From assembly GCF_003591175.1 (NCBI RefSeq), contig NZ_QYYG01000001.1, positions 186,001 to 250,000 on the forward strand: DNA of 64,000 nt, given 5' to 3'. Below the pieces are notes generated by a model, which saw only the letters and a list, made by a program, of their open reading frames with translations, was not told the DNA's origin and searched no databases. Origin of the DNA: Serratia inhibens (GTDB taxonomy: Bacteria; Pseudomonadota; Gammaproteobacteria; Enterobacterales; Enterobacteriaceae). Made by a program: the position numbers and the translations under genes. The number at the start of each line of letters is the position of its first letter. The stretch's first letter is position 1. Positions 58,884 through 64,000 of the stretch are shown one piece after another.

Positions 58884-60463
58884 AATCCCGCCGTGCGTTT
58901 AGATTGAGAATAAAGAAGCCAGGTCAATGGCAACGATAACGCCACCATAATCAGTGCGTAAGGGGCGGCCGCCACGTAGTCGATCTCGCTGGTCAGCGCC
59001 CAGAAGCCAGTCGCCAGCGTGCGGGTTCCGTTCGGCGCCAGCAGCAGCGTTGCGGTCAGCTCATTGGTTATCGCCATAAACACCAGGGCGGCACCGGCAG
59101 CCGCGCCGGGTGCGGCCAGCCGCAAAGTGGTACTCCACAAGGCCTGCGCCGGCGAGCGGCCAAGGCTGCGCGCCACGTTTTCCAGCTCCACCGGTGCCTG
59201 GGCAATGCCGGCGCGCAGGTTGATCAACGCCCGGGGCATAAACATCAACAAATAGGCCAGCAGCAGCGTGATTTCAGTCTGATAAATCGGCCGGAAACCG
59301 TGAATGGTAATGGTCACCAACGCCAGCGCCACCACGATGCCGGGCAGCGAACTGGTGACGTAATTGCAGCCTTCCAGCAGGCGATACAGCCGCGCCGGAT
59401 AACGAACCGACAGCCAGGCCATCGGAATGGCGCACAGCGTGATCAGCAGTGCGCCGCTGGCGGCCAGCGACAGCGTTTGCAGCAACGCAGGCAGTAACTC
59501 GGCATTGCGCCAGACCTCGATTCCGCCCAGAGTCAGCCAACGGGTCAGGGTGATAAAGGGCACGCCCAATGCCAGCGCGGTAAGGCTCAATGGCAGTAAC
59601 AGGGCCAGCAGGGTTACCGCCGGGCCCAGGCGATAGGGCGTTTGGCTGCGGGCACTGCCGGAGCCGACGCGGGCATAGCGAGCACGGCCGCGGCTGGCGG
59701 CCTCCAGCAGCAGTAAACCCAGGCAGCACAGTACCAGCACCCCGGCCAGCATATTGGCTGCCGGGCCGTTAAAGGTGGACTGGAACTGATCGAAAATGGC
59801 GGTGGTGAAGGTGTCAAAACGGATCATCGCGTACAGGCCGTACTCCGCCAGCAGATGCAGCGCGATCAGGAGTGAGCCGCCCCAGGTCGCCAGTTTGAGC
59901 TGCGGTAACACCACGCGGAAAAACACCGCCAACGGCCGGGTACCGAGCGAAGTCGCTACGTCTTCAATGCCGGGATCCAGGCGGCGCAGCACCGCTGCGG
60001 CCGGCAGGTAAATAAACGGGAAGTAGGCAATGACTGAAATAAAGATCCCGGCTCCCAGCCCATGCATCGAAGGCACCAGGCTGATCCAGGCATAGCTTTG
60101 CACGAATGCCGGAACCGCCAGCGGCGCAGTGGCCAGCAGCGACCAGATGCGGCGGCCCGGCAGCGTGGTGCGCTCCGTCAGCCAGGCCAGCGTGACCCCC
60201 AGAATGGCACAAATTGGCAGCGTGAATACCACCAGTAACAGGGTATTAAGCAACAGTTCTGCCACCCGGGGGCGGAATACCAGAGCTTTTACCGTTTGCC
60301 AGCCGGTTTCAAACGCCACGCTGACGACAAACCCCAGCGGCAACAGGGCCAACAGGGAGAGTAAAAGGGCGGCCGCCACGATAAACAGCCCCGGCCGCTG
60401 GTGCCGCCGGGTGGTGGTGTAACGCGTCGTGGCGCCGCTGGCGTTGAGGCCAATATTCGACAT
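58880..60463 (-). CDS. sfuB: Ferric iron ABC transporter permease SfuB
   Basis: This 527-residue fused permease has two repeats of the binding-protein-dependent transport module, about 12 helices in all, with coupling EAA-type loops in each half ([23 protein letters not shown] at about 175-197 and [25 protein letters not shown] at about 435-459). Such double permeases are typical of SfuB/FbpB iron importers. It starts 25 bases past sfuA and runs into sfuC, so sfuABC is one transcript. Confidence 0.93.
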   Translation of the reverse strand: MSNIGLNASGATTRYTTTRRHQRPGLFIVAAALLLSLLALLPLGFVVSVAFETGWQTVKALVFRPRVAELLLNTLLLVVFTLPICAILGVTLAWLTERTTLPGRRIWSLLATAPLAVPAFVQSYAWISLVPSMHGLGAGIFISVIAYFPFIYLPAAAVLRRLDPGIEDVATSLGTRPLAVFFRVVLPQLKLATWGGSLLIALHLLAEYGLYAMIRFDTFTTAIFDQFQSTFNGPAANMLAGVLVLCCLGLLLLEAASRGRARYARVGSGSARSQTPYRLGPAVTLLALLLPLSLTALALGVPFITLTRWLTLGGIEVWRNAELLPALLQTLSLAASGALLITLCAIPMAWLSVRYPARLYRLLEGCNYVTSSLPGIVVALALVTITIHGFRPIYQTEITLLLAYLLMFMPRALINLRAGIAQAPVELENVARSLGRSPAQALWSTTLRLAAPGAAAGAALVFMAITNELTATLLLAPNGTRTLATGFWALTSEIDYVAAAPYALIMVALSLPLTWLLYSQSKRTAGL

Positions 60464-60488
60464 AGGGTAAAAGCTCTCTAAAACCGGC

Positions 60489-61505
60489 TTACAGCAGCCC
60501 GGCCTCGGTCATCAGTTCAACCACTTTTTTACCGTTCAGCTGTGAAGCGTCGATTTGCGGCGCGTCCAGTTCTTTCAGCGGCACCAGCTTAGGATTGGAA
60601 GCCGCGTTCACGCCTACCGCATATTCGAAGGCGTTATTGGTACGCAGAATGTCCTGGCCGTTTTTGCCGGTGATCCACTTCACGAAGGCCTGAGCCTGCT
60701 GCTGGTGCTTGCTGGATGCCAGCACGCCGCCGCCGGAGGTGCTGACGAACGCGCCCGGATCCTGGTGTTTGAAGTAATAGAGTTTGACGTTTTTGCTGTT
60801 TTCGCCGGTCTTGGCACCGTCGACGAACGGATAATAGTGATAGATCACGCCGCTGTCGATTTGGCCGGCATTGACCGCTTTCATCACCGTGCTGTTGCCC
60901 TTATAAGCGGTGAAGTTGGTTTTCATCGCTTTCAGCCATTCCAGCGTGGCTTTTTCGCCTTTCAGCTCCAGCAGCGCGCTGACGATCGCCTGGAAATCTG
61001 CGCCAGACGGCGAAGCGGCCCAACGGCCTTTCCATTCCGGCTTGGCCAGATCCAGCAGCGATTTAGGCAATTGCGCTTCGGTCAGTTTCGCCGGGTTGTA
61101 GACGAATACGGTTGAGCGGGCGGCGATGCCGATCCAGCGGCCATGCTGTGGGCGGTACTGCGGTTCGACCTGCGCCAGTGTCGCTGCATCCAGTGGGGCA
61201 AACAGCTTGGCGTTGTCCACCAACACCATCGCCGGGGAGTTCTCCGTCAGAAAAACGTCGGCGGGGGACGCGCTGCCTTCCTGCACCAATTGGTTGCCCA
61301 ACTCGCTGTCACCGCCGTTACGCAGGGTGACTTTGATGCCGGTGTCCTTGGTGAAGCCGTCTACCCAGGATTTCACCAGGTTTTCGTGCTGGGCGTTATA
61401 AATAACGATGCCGTCATCGGCAGGGGCCGCATTAACGGAAAACGCCAGCATCATCGATGAGGCGAGCAGGGCAACGGGGCCCAGAGAAGAAAGACGCAGC
61501 TTCAT
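60489..61505 (-). CDS. sfuA: Periplasmic ferric-iron-binding protein SfuA
   Basis: This 338-residue binding protein of the FbpA type has a signal peptide [26 protein letters not shown] with cleavage before [18 protein letters not shown] opens the mature domain with the iron-ligand region. [12 protein letters not shown] (about 217-228) holds the twin tyrosines that bind Fe(3+). I choose the ATG at 61505, which has AAGGAT seven bases upstream and gives the 338 residues known for Serratia SfuA. The upstream frame to 61562 has no homology. A Fur-box-like region precedes it. Confidence 0.94.
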   Translation of the reverse strand: MKLRLSSLGPVALLASSMMLAFSVNAAPADDGIVIYNAQHENLVKSWVDGFTKDTGIKVTLRNGGDSELGNQLVQEGSASPADVFLTENSPAMVLVDNAKLFAPLDAATLAQVEPQYRPQHGRWIGIAARSTVFVYNPAKLTEAQLPKSLLDLAKPEWKGRWAASPSGADFQAIVSALLELKGEKATLEWLKAMKTNFTAYKGNSTVMKAVNAGQIDSGVIYHYYPFVDGAKTGENSKNVKLYYFKHQDPGAFVSTSGGGVLASSKHQQQAQAFVKWITGKNGQDILRTNNAFEYAVGVNAASNPKLVPLKELDAPQIDASQLNGKKVVELMTEAGLL

Positions 61506-61589
61506 ACTGTTATCCTTTTTAGAGGTCGAAGAAGAAAAGCGAATATCGCCTGGCGAGCGCAAGCAGGCCCGATTGTAGCCAAGAACATT

Positions 61590-61620
61590 AATAATGATAG
61601 TGAAAACGATTCGTATTAAA
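61590..61620. promoter_or_regulatory. Probable Fur-binding region upstream of sfuA
   Basis: Two overlapping 19-base matches to GATAATGATAATCATTATC (61590-61608 and 61602-61620, 12 and 11 identities) lie 85-115 bases before the sfuA start. Overlapping imperfect boxes are usual for Fur. Iron repression of sfuABC is known in Serratia. Confidence 0.6.
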
Positions 61621-61737
61621 TTATTTTTTGAATCCGCTCATTAATTAACTCTTCCTAAGGAAAAATTAAGCTTCAGCCTGAATACTCTGAGCTGATTGTC
61701 TAATGTCGACAGAATTCATGCAGTTGACAATATCCCC

Positions 61738-62640
61738 TCACGCGCTCGCCTTCTCAGGATCCGTCATCTCACTCTCAAACCAGTCTGCCAGTTGCGCTAC
61801 CGCGTGGCCGTGATTGCCGTCGGGGTTGCTGACAAAATAATGCGCAGCGCCCGGCAGCGAGTACCCGAACGGTGCCATCAGCAGGCCACTCTCCAGCGCA
61901 TGCTGCACCATCAGTTGGCTGGCGATAACCGCCCCCTGGCCGGCGATTGCCGCCTGAATGGCGTGGGCCTCGTCGGTAAAGCGCGGGCCGGTATCGACCG
62001 CCAGCGCCGTCGGGCCAAACTCGCTGCGCCAACGCGGCCAGTCTGGGGGCGGTTGCGGCACCTGGCGGCCATCGATGTGTATCAGCGTGGTCTGCGACAG
62101 ATCCGAGATTGAAGCGACATTCAACTGCGGGCTGACGACCAGCACGAAGCGGTCCCGTTGCAGCAATCGCGGCGACAGCAGCTCATCCGGCTTGTTGCCG
62201 TAGCGGATCGCCACATCAATCTGTTTGCTGCGCAAATCCACAATGCGGTCATCGGCGTGCAACCGCAGGTCGAGGGCGGGAAACTGCTGCATCAGCGCCG
62301 GCAAACGCGGCACCAGCCAGTGGGTGATCAGCGCCGTGGTGGCAGATAACGTCAACACCGCCGGCCGATGGCGTTCACCGATATTTTCCACCGCCGCCTG
62401 CAGCAGGTTGAACGCCCGAGCGCTGGCCTGTTGCAGGATCTTGCCGTCATCGGTCAATGCCACCTTGCGCGGCGTTCTTTCAAATACGCTGACGCCCAGC
62501 AGGCTTTCCAGCAGCCGAATTTGGTGGCTGATGGCCGTCGGCGAAACGCCAATTTCTTCAGCGGCCAGTTTAAAACTCTGCAGTCTGGCGACCGCGTCAA
62601 AAGCCCGTAATGCCCCCAGGGGCGGCAGTTTTCTTTTCAT
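61738..62640 (-). CDS. LysR-family regulator (GcvA-like)
   Basis: This 300-residue regulator has an N-terminal helix-turn-helix (about 7-65: LGALRAFDAVARLQSFKLAAEEIGVSPTAISHQIRLLE) and a C-terminal effector domain (about 90-290; VDVAIRYGNKPDEL, ATTALITHWLVPRLPAL). It is divergent from a VOC-family gene with a gap of about 120 bases, so it may regulate that gene. The effector is unknown. Confidence 0.9.
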   Translation of the reverse strand: MKRKLPPLGALRAFDAVARLQSFKLAAEEIGVSPTAISHQIRLLESLLGVSVFERTPRKVALTDDGKILQQASARAFNLLQAAVENIGERHRPAVLTLSATTALITHWLVPRLPALMQQFPALDLRLHADDRIVDLRSKQIDVAIRYGNKPDELLSPRLLQRDRFVLVVSPQLNVASISDLSQTTLIHIDGRQVPQPPPDWPRWRSEFGPTALAVDTGPRFTDEAHAIQAAIAGQGAVIASQLMVQHALESGLLMAPFGYSLPGAAHYFVSNPDGNHGHAVAQLADWFESEMTDPEKASA

Positions 62641-62761
62641 GATGAGTTATTTTCATCTTTGGCTGAGAACTATGACTTTGAATTGCCGAATGGTGGCAGG
62701 TTATTTTCTGTATGCAGGTTAGCAGATGAAAATTACTCAGCCAAATAACCAGGAGATAACC

Positions 62762-63157
62762 ATGTCCGCATCATCGGTAAAACAGCTTCGTCTGGTGATC
62801 ACCACCGAAGATTTTGATAACGCCCTGGCTTTCTACCGCGATCGGCTGGGGTTGACCCAGGTCGATGCGGTGCCGCCAGACAGCGGCAGGGTAGCGATCC
62901 TCGAGGCGGGCAAGGCCACGCTTGAGCTGGTGGAACCTTCCACCGCCGCCTATATCGACCAGATCGAAGTGGGAGAGCGCGTCTCCGGTTGGGTCAGGGT
63001 GGCATTTGAGGTGACCGATATTGCCGCGACCACGACCAGTCTGGTGCAGGGCGGCGCGCAGGTGCTGTCCGAGCCACGGGTTACGCCCTTCAATTCGATC
63101 AATAATCGGCTGGAAGCGCCGGCCGGATTGCAACTGACGCTGTTCCAGCCGCTGTAA
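62762..63157 (+). CDS. VOC-family (glyoxalase/bleomycin-resistance-type) protein
   Basis: This 131-residue vicinal-oxygen-chelate protein reads RLVITTEDFDNALAFYRDRLGL (about 9-30) followed by VAILEAGKATLELVEP (about 43-58) and a second beta-alpha-beta module ending GLQLTLFQPL. Members are metal-dependent lyases, dioxygenases or drug-binding proteins. Metal ligands cannot be assigned with certainty here (E54-like and E125-like acidic residues are missing or shifted). The ATG at 62762 has AGGAG six bases upstream and is preferred over 62726. Confidence 0.85.
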   Translation: MSASSVKQLRLVITTEDFDNALAFYRDRLGLTQVDAVPPDSGRVAILEAGKATLELVEPSTAAYIDQIEVGERVSGWVRVAFEVTDIAATTTSLVQGGAQVLSEPRVTPFNSINNRLEAPAGLQLTLFQPL

Positions 63158-63163
63158 GCCCAT

Positions 63164-63190
63164 GCCTGCCATCATGGCGGGTATTTATTT
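63164..63190 (+). terminator. Terminator of the VOC gene
   Basis: CCTGCCA (63164-63170) pairs with TGGCGGG (63174-63180, one G-U pair), followed by GTATTTATTT. Confidence 0.55.
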
Positions 63191-63239
63191 GATAATGAAA
63201 GAAATTCATCACGTCTTTTGGTTATGAGTTATCAAGCAG

Positions 63240-63425
63240 TTGGTGCATTTTCCGGTGTTGCCGGTGAACCGCAAGGCGGTAGAAAAATACGGCAGAAACT
63301 GGACGCAGCCGCAGAATTTCGTTAGTAACGGCGCTTTCCGGTTAACGTAGTGGGGGGTTAACGAAAAAGTGATGGTGGGGCGTAACACCCAGTATTGGGA
63401 CAACACCCATACGGTGCTTAACCCG
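63240..63425 (+). pseudogene. oppA: Internal remnant of an OppA-type oligopeptide-binding protein
   Basis: Translated in one frame this gives LVHFPVLPVNRKAVEKYG, NWTQPQNFVSNGAFRLT, a stop (TAG 63348-63350), then WGVNEKVMVGRNTQYWDNTHTVLNP. It is the central part of the periplasmic OppA/MppA family (compare WTQPGNIVTNGAY...WVVNE...YWNN). No start, signal peptide or C-terminal part is present. About 60 of some 540 residues remain, so it is a decayed duplicate. Confidence 0.75.
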
Positions 63426-63552
63426 TGTGTTGCATCCATCGATTGAACTCACAGCGTTATACAAATGAGTAATCTTGCCTTTTGTTCTTGTTCTCACTTC
63501 ATTTGTGCTGGTTACTCAATGTTTCTGAACATGCTGCATTGGGAAAGTTAAA

Positions 63553-64000
63553 TCAAAACTTCTCCACCTTATTAGCACTACGCATGAAATCAACAAACGC
63601 ACGCAGCTTGCCTGGCATGTGTTTACGATGCGGGTAGTAAAGATGAAACGCATCGTCCGCGCCGCTGTGCTGCTTCAATATCTGACTAAGCGTGCCGTTT
63701 TCTAATTCTTGCTTCGCAAAGTCCTCGAAAACGAAACCGATTCCTTGGCCTTGTATTGCCGCATCTAGAACGGATCTCATCTCGTCAAATATAAAACGCC
63801 CTTGAACATCGATTTGAACCCTGTGCCTCCCATCATCAAACTCCCACTCAAAGAATCTTCCGCTAACTGAATACCGCTGGCGAATGCAGTTTTGTTTCAA
63901 CAGTTGCTCCAGCGTCTGTGGCTCAGCCCGCTTACTGAAGTAATCCGGCGCAGCCACCACAATTCTTTTTTGTGCCGCTCCCAACTGTACTGCGACCATG
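63553..64000 (-). CDS. LysR-family regulator, C-terminal part (runs off the window)
   Basis: The frame encodes the last 148 residues of a LysR-type effector-binding domain. MVAVQLGAAQKRIVVAAPDYFSKR is the usual start of subdomain II, DAAIQGQGIGFVFEDFAKQEL matches the xGxGIAxLP-type motif, and FHLYYPHRKHMPGKLRAFVDFM is the standard ending. The N-terminal helix-turn-helix lies beyond position 64000, so the Met at 63999 is internal. The target genes cannot be seen. Confidence 0.88.
   Translation of the reverse strand, partial: MVAVQLGAAQKRIVVAAPDYFSKRAEPQTLEQLLKQNCIRQRYSVSGRFFEWEFDDGRHRVQIDVQGRFIFDEMRSVLDAAIQGQGIGFVFEDFAKQELENGTLSQILKQHSGADDAFHLYYPHRKHMPGKLRAFVDFMRSANKVEKF

Overview
The window looks like a chromosomal segment of a Serratia species (Enterobacterales). 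Three things point there: Escherichia-like synteny blocks (azoR-hrpA, ydgD-ydgU-asr, rstBA-folM-ydgI-ydgH-pntAB, uspE-fnr-ogt); an sfuABC ferric-iron transporter whose subunit sizes (338/527/345 aa) fit the Serratia system; and a fused ornithine-lipid synthase of the OlsF type first described in Serratia. Coding sequence is mostly GC-rich. Two AT-rich islands (about 29.9-32.1 kb and 53.3-54.4 kb) stand out. The species cannot be fixed from this sequence alone.

Layout. 0-21.6 kb is core genome: azoreductase, the HrpA helicase, acid-shock gene asr with a probable RstA box, the RstAB two-component system, folM, an arginine/ornithine-type antiporter, ydgH, transhydrogenase pntAB, uspE, fnr (with its own FNR box) and ogt. 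21.9-29.6 kb holds olsF, an N-formylglutamate amidohydrolase, ycgR, a vitamin B6 kinase operon facing a MocR/PtsJ-type regulator (its glutamine-amidotransferase gene carries an in-frame amber codon), and a luciferase-like monooxygenase. 29.7-32.3 kb is a broken pbpG-type gene whose two ends flank an AT-rich orphan phage tail-spike gene. That gene has a sigma70 promoter covered by a LexA box.

32.4-37.1 kb carries a phosphate transporter and PPK2 pair behind a PhoB-box-like sequence, ZntB, and an ArsR/AHSA1 pair. 37.2-44.8 kb is a seven-gene operon (a complete branched-chain-type ABC importer plus an ATC-hydrolase-family protein and an N-carbamoyl-amino-acid hydrolase) with a divergent LysR regulator. 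This suggests uptake and hydrolysis of a thiazoline or carbamoylated amino acid. 44.8-53.3 kb has a Kup transporter, a cupin, and a TetR-controlled catabolic cluster (isomerase/epimerase, two alpha/beta hydrolases) next to an aldehyde dehydrogenase and an AraC regulator.

53.7-54.4 kb is the most novel part. A small two-helix membrane protein is followed by a Gly/Ala-rich 110-residue protein with a double-glycine-type leader, which resembles the immunity/precursor pair of a class II microcin (compare cvi-cvaC). 54.5-64 kb contains a DMT exporter, a stand-alone second-type EF-G, sfuABC with a Fur-box-like region, a LysR/VOC divergent pair, an oppA remnant and a partial LysR gene at the right edge. 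No rRNA, tRNA, CRISPR array, transposase or integrase was recognised.
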